DNA from: Escarpia spicata
Taxonomy: Eukaryota > Annelida > Polychaeta > Sabellida > Siboglinidae
Direction: 5' to 3'
NCBI GenBank assembly: GCA_963995525.1
Contig: OZ023218.1
Span: 48,762,741-48,826,740 of the forward strand
DNA length: 64,000 bases
Under the pieces are notes generated by a model. That model was not told the DNA's origin. It saw only the letters and a list, made by a program, of their open reading frames with translations, and searched no databases. This document shows positions 10,288-21,364 of the stretch, one piece after another. The position numbers and the translations under genes are program-made. Position 1 is the first letter of the stretch. Each line of letters starts with the position of its first letter.

Positions 10288-10856
10288 TTTATCATATCAC
10301 ATGACATTATCCATGCTGATCTCTGTAGTGAGTTTTTCATCACAGGTGTGTTTTTCATTTATCATGATGAGTTTTATGCTATCGATCAGTTCGAAACATG
10401 GTAATATTTCTCATTATAGATATGACAGTCATTTCATTTCGTATACACGATTGTTCATAGCATCCTCGTCAGCGATGATTCGGCGTATAACACTGGGACG
10501 GTGAACGTTTACACGTTCGAATTAATAAGTGAATGCATTGAACAACAACTGCGCAAATATGCATATATATACAATGTTTGAATAATACATAAATTTTACT
10601 GCTTCACATGCACCGTTAAAGTTAAAGAAACTGTCACGTCTTACCCGCAGCCTAGCGTTACATTTCAAACTCATTCATTATTGTGCCCGTAGCTACGAAT
10701 TCTTATACACCGAGTCTCATGATTGACAGCTAGAAGCAACAACAGGGAAGTTTATTATGACGGTCACGACGGCGAATTACATAAAGCACCCAAGTGTGTC
10801 TGAGGCCGTCACGTACCCCCGAGCACCGTGTTACCCTCCATGACTGCTTATTTGCA
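10288..10856. other. No gene seen
   Basis: Non-coding stretch between the 3.3 kb element and the next LINE. No clear repeats or coding signal. Confidence 0.4.
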
Positions 10857-11737
10857 GAGTCCGCCTATTTGCAGATGACTGCCTACTATATAGAGAAATC
10901 AAAACACTCAACGATCACATTGCACTACAACACGACCTAAAACAAATCCAAACATGGGCAAAGGACTGGGGTATGAACTTCAATACAAACAAATGCTACA
11001 TCCTCAGTGTAAAACATAAAACTGACTACTTCTACACCTTAAATAACATCACCCTAGAACGTGTAAACTGCAATCCCTATCTTGGTATCTCTATCTCCGA
11101 CGACCTTAAATGGCACTCCCACATTGCAACAGCAACTAAAAAAGCAAACTCAACACTTGGCTTCCTAAGACGTAATATACGACACTGTCCTATAAACAAC
11201 AAACGGACCGCATATATTGCCCTTGTGCGCGCTGCTTTAGAGTACGGAGCCATAGTGTGGGACCCATACCATCAGGGGGACATAGACAAACTAGAGCGTA
11301 TACAACACCGTGCTGCTCGCTTCATTACCGGCGACTACCACTCCAGACATGAAGGATCAATGACAAACATATTAATAGACCTAAAACTCAATACCCTACA
11401 AAGCAGACGTCGGGATCTACGACTCAAATACATGTACAAAATAGCTGAGGGATCTATCCCAGCCATCCCCGCAGAAACATACTTTCGGCCCCAAAAAATA
11501 AATAAAAGACGCATCCAACCCAAACATTTTCCAGATCACGTATCCTCAAACTTTGTACAACACCTAACAACCAATAACACCAGGTGCTATATAGTACCTG
11601 CATCCCACACCGACCAATTCAAAAACTCATACTTTGTAAAGACAATAGTAGACTGGAATAAACTAAACGAGTCGCAGGTCCAGGCTGAGACCATAAACGA
11701 TTTCAGTCTCCTATCCTGCGGCTCAAACACTCAATAA
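10857..11737 (+). pseudogene. RT C-terminal coding remnant of the LINE
   Basis: About 290 codons without a stop, 254 of them after the ATG at 10973. Begins at the FADD catalytic block and lacks endonuclease, fingers and most of the palm, so it cannot encode an active enzyme. The long open frame suggests a fairly recent insertion. Confidence 0.85.
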
Positions 11738-11822
11738 CACCACACGCACCCACCCCGTTGTAAACCATAGCCAACAGTGGCTCCTTACGACGTAGATAAT
11801 TAGAATTAGAATTAGAATTAGA
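10857..11822 (+). mobile_element. 5'-truncated non-LTR retrotransposon (RT C-terminus plus 3' tail)
   Basis: The copy starts inside the reverse transcriptase at the catalytic motif (LFADDCLLY, about 10867) and is open to the stop at 11737 apart from an upstream start. It keeps the thumb and C-terminal part: LGISISDDLKWHSHI, LGFLRRNIRHCP, ALVRAALEYGAIVWDP, LERIQHRAARFITG and the closing FKNSYFVKTIVDWNKL. The 3' end is a short (TTAGAA)n microsatellite at 11798-11822, a common LINE tail. The LINE lying minus-strand inside the Gypsy element at 54170-56815 belongs to the same or a close clade (FADDCLLY, LGIIRRNLNKCP). Exact clade not determined. Confidence 0.85.
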
Positions 11823-12181
11823 CTGGTTGAGTTCAGTGTCGTCCGCTAACTCGGTGGTTTACGACTGTGGCAATCCTGCGATTATGTACTCGTAGACTCA
11901 TTGTGGATATTTCCAACGATCTTCAATAGAACAATGTCATAAACTATTGTGTACTTGAGTACACAGTGCCTTACTATTTAAGGGGGGACATAGTTCCGCC
12001 TTGATCGAGACGGTGCACCCTGAAATCAACATGACCTTGTTGGGACGGCTGGCGCTGTTGCTTGTCATAATGACGGTAGGTGTTCACACAGTGTGGTAAT
12101 GGAATGTCAGAATGCATGCACACATAACTGTAATAACATAACTATTTAGCACAGTACGACGCTACCGTAAATTACTTCGAA
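11823..12181. other. No gene seen
   Basis: About 360 bp between two LINEs, without recognisable content. Confidence 0.4.
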
Positions 12182-14527
12182 TTGGGATTGTTTATTCTAA
12201 TAGACCGCAACGCACGACGAAAAATGGCTCTAAGCCATGGTCAAGCCCGACCGAACGTACAGAGCGACAGTCGTACGTCACCTACTGAGAATGTGTTAGA
12301 CATAGTTTTGTCCTCACAGAATGAATTAGTTGACAATGTCAAGATATGTGAGCCACTGGGGAGTAGCGATCACAACCAGATACATTTTACCATCAAAGTA
12401 AAATCAGAAAGAAATAGCAAAAAGCTGTATAGGAGAAATTTCCACAAAGGAAGGTATAAGGACATGAGGAAATATTTAGCAAAGATAGACTGGAATAAGA
12501 CACTGAAAAATAAGACGGCAACAGAATGCTGGAATATATTAAAGAGTGAAATTAAGTGCATAATCGATAAATTTGTACCCTTCAAAAAACAAGGAAAACG
12601 GTCCAAAAAGAAACACTTATCGAAAGAAGCCATTAGAAAAATTAAGTATAAACAAATGATGTGGAAGTCATATAGATGTACTGGAAATGATGAAGACTAC
12701 AACAATTATAAAGAAGCACTTAACCAAGCTACAGCTGAAATTAGAAATTCAAAGAGAAGCTATGAACAACAATTAGCTAGTAAAATAAAACATGACAGCA
12801 AGAGTTTTTATGCGTATGTTCGAAGCAAACAGAAAGTTCAAGATAAGGTCGGTCCTCTAGAAGATAGTGCTGGAAATATAATATCAGAGGGATTCATAAT
12901 GGCAGAAGACCTGAATGAGTACTTTAGTTCAGTGTTTACCAGGGAAGATATTAGTTCACTGCCAATACCAGAGGCTAAGTTCAAGGGGGCAGATTCAGAC
13001 TATTTAGGACAATTAATTGTAACCCCGGAAATGGTAGCTAAGAAAATAAGGGCTATGAAGGATAATAAATCACCTGGAGTGGATGGTATTCCACCCAAAC
13101 TACTATTGGAAATTGTAGAACAAATTAGCATACCACTTGCAACAGTTTTCAACTTGTCATTAGAAGAGGGAGTGGTTCCTTTAGAATGGAAAGAAGCAAA
13201 CATTATACCGTTATTCAAAAAAGGTTCGAGAAACAAGTCAGAGAACTATGGACCAGTGAGTTTAACATCAGTGATTTGTAAATTATTAGAAAGACTAATT
13301 AAAGATCACATGGTGGATTTTCTTGTTAAACAAAACTTGATAAACCCATCTCAACATGGTTTTTTTAAAGCGAGGTCATGCTTAACAAATATGTTATGTT
13401 TTTTGGAAGACATCACTAAGTGGGTAGATGAGGGATCACCAGTAGATATCGTCTACTTAGATTTTCAAAAAGCTTTTGACAAAGTACCACATCAAAGATT
13501 ACTGCTTAAACTAAAGGCCCATGGCATAGGAAATGGTATAATAAACTGGATAGAACAATGGCTGATTGACAGAAGACAACGTGTAGTAGTTGATGGGGAG
13601 GCTTCAAACTGGAAATCGGTATTGAGTGGGGTACCACAGGGATCAGTATTAGGTCCTATATTATTCTTAATATACATCAACGATTTGGATGATGAAATAA
13701 CAAGCAAGGTGTTGAAATTTGCAGATGATACAAAAGTGTTTAGAAGGATTAAAAGTGATGGAGATAGACAGCATTTACAAGATGATCTTGACAGGTTGAT
13801 CAAATGGTCTGAAAAGTGGCAAATGATGTTCAATTTTGGGAAATGTAAATGCCTCCACATAGGACATGGGAACGAAGAAGTAGAATATACAATGGGGGGT
13901 ACTGTACTAAGTACTACTGTAAAAGAAAAGGACTTAGGGTTAACCGTTAGTGCTGATATGAAGATTTCAGAGCAGTGCGGAATTGCAGCTTCAAAGGGAA
14001 ATCAAATCCTTGGATTAATTAGGCGAAACATAACGTATAAGGAAAAAGAGCTAATAATACCGCTGTACAAAACAATAGTTAGGCCTCATTTAGAATATTG
14101 TATTCAAGCGTGGAGGCCATATCGCAGGAAGGACATAGATATGCTAGAAAGAGTGCAGAGGAGAGCAACTAAAATGATACAAAATCTGAGGGATCTTAGT
14201 TACGAAATACGCCTAAAAAAATGCAGTTTAACAACACTAGAGACCAGGAGATTGAGAGGAGATCAGATAGAAGTGTTTAAAATATTGAAGGGTTATGAAA
14301 ATATTGATAGAAATATGTTTTTCTCAGTTAAGAAAGATAGAAGGACTAGAGGACATGATCTTGCATTAGCAAAGGAGCAGAGTAGATTGGATATAAGAAA
14401 GTTTTCATTTTCACAAAGGACTGTAAATGAATGGAACAGATTACCTGCTGATTGTGTGGGTGCTAGTAGCGTGAATATGTTTAAAAATAAAATCGACACA
14501 TACCTCAGACGGGCGGGATACACATAG
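12182..14527 (+). CDS. CR1-like reverse transcriptase ORF, endonuclease mostly missing
   Basis: A 781-codon open frame, the longest in the window. The first 30 or so residues come from flanking DNA. Next come the endonuclease end (SDHN), a long basic linker, then RT blocks: DNKSPGVDGIPPKLL, EWKEANIIPLFKKGSRNKSE, VSLTSVICKLLERL, QHGFFKARSC, the catalytic IVYLDFQKAFDKVPHQRLL, SGVPQGSVLGPILFLIYIND, and KFADDTKVF. The thumb and C-terminus follow: LGLIRRNITYKEKELI, YKTIVRPHLEYCIQAW, MLERVQRRATKMI. All three catalytic Asp positions are present. The NYRPVSLTS block common to such RTs reads NYGPVSLTS here, an Arg-to-Gly change in a conserved finger position. Without the endonuclease it could not insert by the normal route. 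No host role is implied. Confidence 0.85.
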   Translation: MGLFILIDRNARRKMALSHGQARPNVQSDSRTSPTENVLDIVLSSQNELVDNVKICEPLGSSDHNQIHFTIKVKSERNSKKLYRRNFHKGRYKDMRKYLAKIDWNKTLKNKTATECWNILKSEIKCIIDKFVPFKKQGKRSKKKHLSKEAIRKIKYKQMMWKSYRCTGNDEDYNNYKEALNQATAEIRNSKRSYEQQLASKIKHDSKSFYAYVRSKQKVQDKVGPLEDSAGNIISEGFIMAEDLNEYFSSVFTREDISSLPIPEAKFKGADSDYLGQLIVTPEMVAKKIRAMKDNKSPGVDGIPPKLLLEIVEQISIPLATVFNLSLEEGVVPLEWKEANIIPLFKKGSRNKSENYGPVSLTSVICKLLERLIKDHMVDFLVKQNLINPSQHGFFKARSCLTNMLCFLEDITKWVDEGSPVDIVYLDFQKAFDKVPHQRLLLKLKAHGIGNGIINWIEQWLIDRRQRVVVDGEASNWKSVLSGVPQGSVLGPILFLIYINDLDDEITSKVLKFADDTKVFRRIKSDGDRQHLQDDLDRLIKWSEKWQMMFNFGKCKCLHIGHGNEEVEYTMGGTVLSTTVKEKDLGLTVSADMKISEQCGIAASKGNQILGLIRRNITYKEKELIIPLYKTIVRPHLEYCIQAWRPYRRKDIDMLERVQRRATKMIQNLRDLSYEIRLKKCSLTTLETRRLRGDQIEVFKILKGYENIDRNMFFSVKKDRRTRGHDLALAKEQSRLDIRKFSFSQRTVNEWNRLPADCVGASSVNMFKNKIDTYLRRAGYT

Positions 14528-14640
14528 ATAAAAGGGTCGGACTCTCGATAAGCCAAGGGCTTCCTTGTCCACCTGCTACCTAGAGTTAATTCTCTGGGTG
14601 GCAATCTTGTTAAATCTTGTTACTTATAATTGAACTTGCG
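12265..14640 (+). mobile_element. CR1-like LINE, 5'-truncated within the endonuclease, RT open
   Basis: Similarity to a LINE begins near 12265 at the end of an exonuclease-endonuclease-phosphatase domain (NVLDIVLSSQNELVDN, then GSSDHNQIHF with the SDH catalytic motif) and runs through a complete RT and 3' UTR ending GTTAAATCTTGTTAC. The same 3' end recurs at 9466-9843, so the family has at least two copies here. The rest of the endonuclease is missing, as expected from incomplete reverse transcription. Confidence 0.85.
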
Positions 14641-15203
14641 TATGTATGCGGATAGGTCAGCGTTTTATTATTATTAAATAATCTATGACCCCCACGAATA
14701 GGACGCAATACCTGTATCTATTCAAAATACCCTTATGTAAAGATGTTTATGTTCTGTGGGGTAAATTAGTCGTCCGGAACATAAAACGTCATGTGCGCGT
14801 AATACATAAAATGTAACCTAACATTCAAAGGAACCACACTTTTTTGTTACAAGCGGCCAACCATTTTATACCTTCTCAATGGACGTTACTGATTATGATA
14901 TGGGTTGTTGGACTTTCTCTGATTTTGTATTTTTATGGAAACGGGTATTTCTGTAAACTTTGACATACATTTGGTCATCTAGCTACTGATTGTATTGCGC
15001 CGATGTGGCTGCACTCTGCAAGTGCTGTATAACATCTGATTTATTACAAGTTGTGACTATCTGATATACGTATTGTTTACCAGACGTGATTTTTGAATAT
15101 ACGTGGACTACAATTCGACGGACAATTTTATGCAAGTGCGACATATATGTAAGTTTTTAATGGTTTTATGACATTGCCTTGCTGAACTAGTGATCAGTCA
15201 GGC
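14641..15203. other. No gene seen
   Basis: Non-coding; could include 5' UTR of the next LINE, but nothing in the sequence defines its start. Confidence 0.4.
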
Positions 15204-15599
15204 TTGACCACTACCAGAACCAGAGACACACCCAACCAGCCGGCAGATCGGCCTTCACGCTTCAGTGACAGTGTCAATTGGCTGTACCTGGTCAGGCATG
15301 ACAGAACTTGTCCATGCCTTCTACACCTACACTATTTGTCAACTGGCTCAATGCAGACATTCTATCAAGTCACGCTTGGATGCCAGTACGCCGACAGTGT
15401 TGTGTAAACTTGGCATTGCTGCGAGACCTACCAAGCGCGGGTGCCGAGGCGGACGTAAACAACACCGAATACCCACCGTGATCGGTCATCGACCACCCAC
15501 ACACAATAACAACAACAATGAATCGAACATTTGTGGAACTGGTGCTGACGGTAGAAATCTGATATGTGTTCAAACAAATAAATGGGACCTTCCAACGAT

Positions 15600-16619
15600 A
15601 ATCAATACAAACATCCGCGGAGCGCGGTCTAGTAAACTGGATGAAAGTGATAAAGGACAACTACGGGGTAGACGTTATAGCTATAACAGAAACGTGGTGC
15701 ACCAGCAGCATACCAGACGGCCCGCTCTCACTGTTCGGTTTCACTTTCTACCGGAGAGACAGACAAGACGGCCTCCAACACGGAGGTATAGCCTGCTACG
15801 TTCGAGACTCAATTCCAAGTAAATATTGGCCCGAACTAGAAACATTGTGGATAACTATACGCCATACGCCCACCAAAGATGCCTCGCGACCACCCGCAAA
15901 TGACAATTGGAACCATATATCATCCTCCCGGGTCAGATGATTGGGCAAGACTAAATCACATCGACCAGTCACTAGACTACATACGCCGACACCACCCATA
16001 TACAGGTATCGTCATAATGGGCGACTTCAACAAGATGAAGGATTCTCAATTGAAACGAAATCACGACTTGAAACAGATTGTCGACCAACCAACAAGAGGA
16101 AACGCGATATTGGATAACGTCTACACCAACTTACCTAACTATTATCGCCGCCCTGTCATTACCGCGCCAATCGGCCTCTCAGATCATAAGGTGGTTGTTT
16201 GTATTCCGTCAACATCGTCAAATTATACCACACCAGAGGTCTCAAGCACACCTTCGCGCAGTCACAAACCACGTGACCGGGCCCGTTTTGCCGAAGCGCT
16301 TCGAGCCATCTCATGGGAAACGCTATTCCGTCTACCAACCTGCGAAGAGCAACTTAATTTCTTCAACTCTAGTATAAGAACATTACTTGATTTGCATCTT
16401 CCAGAGCGCCAAATCAGACGATGCTCAAGCGACAGACCTTGGATAGATGATAATTTTCGCTATCTAATTCGCCGCCGCCAGAGTGCACTTCTTGGTGGAA
16501 ACCAATTACTGTACAAGCTTTGTAGAAACAAAGTCAACCGCGAGAGAAAGTCATTGCAACGGAGATACTACGAACGGAAAATCCAGGCTCTTGAGAAAGA
16601 TCACCCGAAACGTTGGTGA
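15600..16619 (+). pseudogene. LINE endonuclease (EEP fold), frameshifted
   Basis: Motifs in order: INTNIRGARSSKLDE (first Asn-containing block), then after a frameshift near 15643 VIKDNYGVDVIAITETWC with the catalytic Glu, GGIACYVRDS, and after a second shift near 15880 IGTIYHPPGS, IVIMGDFNKM (Asp and Asn), LKQIVDQPTRGNAILDNVYT and GLSDHKVV (SDH). These are the EEP endonuclease motifs that nick target DNA for priming. The linker to RT runs in the same frame until a TGA at about 16617 that replaces a Trp codon (RW followed by stop, then NNVKDIAGVK). Confidence 0.85.
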
Positions 16620-18242
16620 AACAACGTTAAAGACATTGCTGGAGTCAAAGTAAACCGCGACAATCTGCAGGGACTCGCTAACGCACATTGCTCCGGAAAT
16701 CTAGACGTTCTCGCCAACAACGTGTGCGATTTCTTCCAATCCGTAACGAACGATCTGACTCCGCTGTCACCGGACGATACATTCCTTCCGGTAGGAGCTG
16801 ATACTACCGTCCCAGATACCTACATCATCAGCGTCGCAGAAGTAGCCAATTCTCTATCACGGATTAGAACAGACAAAGCTGTCGGCCCCGATGAAATACC
16901 TAACTGGATTCTACACGACTACGCCACCATACTTGCTCCCCCGGTGTGCGCGATCTTCAACAGCAGCCTGCGGGAAGGGACTGTACCACCGCTTTGGAAA
17001 TGCGCTGACATCACACCTATACCCAAAGTACGACCGTCTAAGCTTATCCATAAAGACCTGCGCCCAATATCACTCACGCCGGTATTGTCCAAGTGCCTGG
17101 AGCAATTCATTTGTGGCTGGATAACGGCCATCGCTGGAGACCAAGTTCACCCTCAACAATATGGTTCAGTAAAGGGAACATCCACAGCGCACGCACTAAT
17201 CGAGCTAGTGCACAGGTGGAAATCAGCGCTCGATTCCACCGTAACCATGATCCGCGTACTACTCGTTGACTTCAGCAAAGCGTTTGATATAGTAGACCAC
17301 CACACTCTGCTAACTAAATGCGTTTCACTTGGACTCCCGAATTTCATAATCAAATGGCTAACATCCTTCTTATGCCAACGCAAACAGCGAGTGAAGATCG
17401 GCCGTATCAAGTCGAAGTACACTACTGTGAACGCAGGCGTGCCACAAGGAACAATCTTTGGCCCGATCGGTTTTGTGCATCATATAAATGACTTACAAAC
17501 AGCTTGTGAACATGTCAAATATGTAGACGATTGCACAATATGGGAATCATGTTCACCCTCAGGCCTTGATAGCTCGCTCCAAACAGCGGCAGACGAAGTA
17601 GCACAGTGGTCTACCACCAACAAAATGGCATTGAACTATGACAAAACGAAGGAAATGTGCATATGCGTCAAGAAAAAAACACCAGACATCCAGCCGATAA
17701 TTATCAACGTCAGACAGATAGAACAAATAAACTGCACTCGCCTTCTAGGTGTCACACTTTCACATGATCTTACGTGGCAACTTCACATCGACGAAATCAC
17801 CGCTAAAGCGTCGCAAAGACTATATTTCATAATCTTGCTCAAACGAGCAGGAGTCGAACCCCATCATCTCGTCAAGATATATACAACACTAATCCGATCG
17901 GTCCTTAAATATGCCTGTCAGGTGTGGCATACGAGCTTAACGAAAAGGCAAACCAAGCAGCTGGAAAGTATCCAGAGACGAGCTATGCGGATAATATTCC
18001 ATGACGTGTGTTACGCCATCGCCACAGCGAAACTACCAACGCTGGCAGACCGGATGGAGACGTTGTGCAGAACTTTATTCACAAACATACAACAACCTAA
18101 CCACAAACTGCACCATCTACTGCCTCCCTCCCGGACACCTTCATACGCAATCCGAAACGCACGTGTGTACAGTGCTCCTCGGTGTAGGACCGAACGCTTT
18201 AAGAACTCTTTTATAACTTATGGACTCTATCACTGGCTGTAA
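16620..18242 (+). pseudogene. LINE reverse transcriptase with YVDD active site
   Basis: In frame with the endonuclease half after the nonsense codon. RT blocks: TDKAVGPDEIPNWIL, PPLWKCADITPIPK, LRPISLTPVLSKCLEQFI, QQYGSVKGTSTAHALIEL, LLVDFSKAFDIVDHHTLL, AGVPQGTIFGPIGFVHHIND and KYVDDCTIW. The catalytic pair reads YVDD rather than the FADD or YADD of the neighbouring LINEs. The block LGPLLF of most relatives reads FGPIGF. The C-terminal region (LLGVTLSHDLTWQLHI, IRSVLKYACQVWHTSL, LESIQRRAMRII) is complete to the stop at 18242. It belongs to the Jockey/CR1 group; clade not resolved. Confidence 0.85.
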
Positions 18243-18539
18243 TTGGACATTTTATTTCCTACGAATTACCCGCAATTGACAGTGAATCTTGTTTTAGTTA
18301 TTTATTCTATTTACTTATTTATACGCAAATTATACATTTCACTTAGTTATAATTTAACTTATTTAGGTTGTATATTCCATTTACTATTTACTCTTTTTAT
18401 TAATCTACTTTATTTAATTGTTTTATCAATTTTAATGTACCTATTGTACTTTTCAGCCTATTGTACTTATTAAAGCCGTATTATTGCTCTATAAGACGTA
18501 ATTACAATGTTAAAAACTTTCAAATCAGTTTAATGTTTC

Positions 18540-19060
18540 TCTACATAGGCCACGCAGTACACAATCGGAGTTTTACCAACCAGATTTTGAATTTTTGGCC
18601 AGATATTAGTAATTTTGTCCTCAAAAATGCAAACTTTTACCAAAATGTAGTTACGCAACTATGTTGACCATTACTTTTCAGGATGTAATCAATGGGTTAC
18701 AACTGTCCAAACATTTCACATTTTGTTCACATATATAAAATGTGATAGTTCGAGGCATTGGCAATTTGGATTTGTGTCTAATTGTGGGACAGTTTTTGCT
18801 TGACATCATGTCAAAAAGCCTACTATTTTTGTTATAAGACGCCAATTAAGTACTGATTCTGTACATAGGTCATTTGTTACACAGTATGATATTTGCCGGT
18901 CAGGTTTTTTATTTTTGGTTATATATAGGCTATTCAACCAAATAACCACAATTTATTAAAACAACATTTATTCCTTGTATTTCAGCGGTGTAATCGTTGC
19001 TGTACAATCTGCCAATCATTTCACATTTTTGGCCACGTGTTTCAATGTTTACGATTCTGG
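18540..19060. repeat. Degenerate direct duplication, period about 320 bp
   Basis: Two loosely matching halves: near 18540 (CTACATAGG, AGTACACAAT, ACCAACCAG, then TTTTCAGGATGTAATC and CATTTCACATTTTG) and near 18857 (GTACATAGG, GTTACACAGT, GCCGGTCAGG, then TTTCAGCGGTGTAATC and CATTTCACATTTTTGG). Old and worn; origin unknown. Confidence 0.5.
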
Positions 19061-19452
19061 AATCAGAATTATGTTGACGCTCATGCCAATAACATAGCAA
19101 CACTAGCATTATTTGACAATTCTACATTATCATGAGTGGGACCTCCCGATGGACATGAACTTTACATTATCTCATCGTCAAACTTCATCTTTTTGGAGAA
19201 AAAAACCAACACGCATCTTCGAGCCCGTCATGGGGTTTATGTAATGATGCTGTGTGTTTTCTAACATTTCATAAATATTACTATCACGACTGTCATTTAC
19301 CAAGGCATCCCGTCAGGTGACGTGCATTTGTTATTAGTTTTAGCAATTAAAAAAAACATTATTTATTTAAGATGGCCTACGTCAAATGATGCCACCAAAA
19401 GGCGGTTGTCTGACGCGTTTTAACAAAAGATTATTTTGTGATATACGCATTT

Positions 19453-19472
19453 AATATATGTGCATGTGTGTA

Positions 19473-19503
<31 letters not shown>

Positions 19504-19512
19504 ACATATATA
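19453..19512. repeat. (TG/CG)n microsatellite
   Basis: Alternating TG/CG run followed by TATATATGC. Confidence 0.9.
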
Positions 19513-21146
19513 TGCAAATTAAGCAAGTAGGTTTTGATGTAAATTTAAACTGCAGTGCAGTTTTGTTTAATTACGGGGAAACTATGACTATGTACACATT
19601 GCTACACTTGTCGTTATGGAAATGTTATGCTGCTAGACAAACAAATCATGTTATAAAACGACACAACTAGAAACCCTGCCGCCATATGGAGATAATTCTA
19701 ATTTAATGCTTATCAATGTCTTGATAATAACTAATTAATATATTTGATATTAGTATTTTACTAATATATTAGTCAGTATAACTACTTTCTTGTGTTTCAT
19801 AGTTGTGATCTGGGATTATTTGTTGCGTCAAATTGTACTGGTGATATGAAAGTCAGTGATCTCTCAGTTTTAGTGCAGGTCTCAATAGATCACTTTTGCA
19901 TTTATTCACACATGTCAAGTATTATCTATAACTGTACTCTTGTGTCCGTGGTTGGTCTTAATCAATATTTACCTTTTTATTTATATGTAGCATTCCACTA
20001 GGGTAAATGTATTATAATAGTTACATTAAACCTTACGTGATCAATATTATGTTAGTCAGATCGGCGTTCATCTAATTTTGTTTTCGGGTGTAAAATTGAC
20101 GTTTTTTTTATAACTGAGTGGTCATGGTCCTATATATTGCAAACGTGTGTTAGTTTTATTACGTGATCAATATTATGCTAATTAGGAGGGTGCTGGCCTA
20201 TAGTTGGGGGTAACTCGGACGTAATTTGTGTATTTTCAAAAATTTTGGGGGTCAGATTTGGGGGTCACTGACCCCCTCCCACAGATTGCCAACGTGGCTT
20301 TTTGGAATAAGCACATCGAATTACCCTAATAGATATGTTGGCATGTTCTACTAAGAAATGGCTACAGGGTTAACTTTTCGGAAATTCGCTCCTGTCTACT
20401 CGCGCCATTTTGACTGTGACGTACATAAACAAAAAATCCTAGAATATATAAATAAATGTGTCTACAATAAAATTATGTTTGAATGAATATTAAATTTACG
20501 TAAACATACATATTTACATAAATGACCGTGAATAAGTGCAGTTAGTTCAATAAAATTATAACTTTTTCCATCATGCACAAAATGTATTCATACGCATGTG
20601 TAAGATCTACATTTCTAGATACAGTATTTCTCAATCCTGCGTCAGATCGATGTCTGCTTTCTGTTTGGTTGATAGGTTGAATGGCTGCTAAAAGGTTAAT
20701 TTGGTTGAGTATTTCATTTGAGATTGAGTGAAAAGGACGTAGACCCTATCGTTCGGTTTTCTCAATTAGAACTTGCATATCACGCCTTAGAGTGTTGCTA
20801 ATCTGACAAACGTCAATCATTATATCACCCGAGGTCGTTATGTTGCTGCAGGAAGTAGCCGCCGGTGTGATACGTTCAACACTAGTGTTTAAAAACTTGA
20901 ATCACCACATAACACTGCATACTATTTTCTACTTAGGTGCAAACCACTAAAGTACCCACGTTTACAACTAATGGTTTTAGTTATAAAATGTGTCTACTTT
21001 ATATTATCATGCAATCAATAATTTATAATAATACTTAGTGCCAACTCTATCTGTAATATAGTGTATATTCACACTCCATAATCACCCAGATATGTCTTAA
21101 GTATGCTTGATTTTAAAAAAAATGCGAATGATTTGTTTATGAATGC
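19513..21146. other. No gene seen
   Basis: Non-coding sequence. A 22-bp direct repeat (TTACGTGATCAATATTATG plus three bases) occurs at 20034 and 20159. A GGGGGTCA..TGACCCCC hairpin lies at about 20249-20279. Neither is attributable to a known element. Confidence 0.5.
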
Positions 21147-21343
21147 TGTTGATAGATTAGGTAGAATGGGCGTATTGTAGAAACAGAACTTTATTTAGAA
21201 CGGTACAGTGTATTAAACGTCACTTGGCTGGCATGCCACTACGCGAAGGGGCGACACGTGACTTGCGGAGCCGCACGTCAGATGTGTGTCTATAAACTGT
21301 CTAACGTAATTAATATGACATTGCAGTCCGCGTAATGTCAACA
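21147..21343 (-). repeat. 3' LTR of the Gypsy element
   Basis: 197 bp, bounded by TGTTGA/TCAACA inverted ends. Nearly identical to 24109-24301 apart from a few substitutions and small indels, so the element is not ancient. The flanking base pairs AATGC match those after the other LTR. Confidence 0.92.
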
Positions 21344-21354
21344 TCCCCTTTTCT
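21344..21354 (-). other. Polypurine tract
   Basis: Minus-strand AGAAAAGGGGA immediately before the 3' LTR, the position where plus-strand DNA synthesis of LTR elements is primed. Confidence 0.8.
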
Positions 21355-21364
21355 GTATAAACGT

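Larger units (their letters stand above)
15265..18475 (+). mobile_element. Near full-length non-LTR retrotransposon, inactivated
   Basis: A second LINE family: basic N-terminal region, endonuclease, RT and an AT-rich 3' UTR. The coding part spans about 15400-18242. The 3' boundary is a guess near 18475 where the TTTA-rich 3' UTR ends in TATTAAAGCC. The 5' boundary is not visible. Frames break twice in the endonuclease and once at a stop between endonuclease and RT. Confidence 0.8.
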
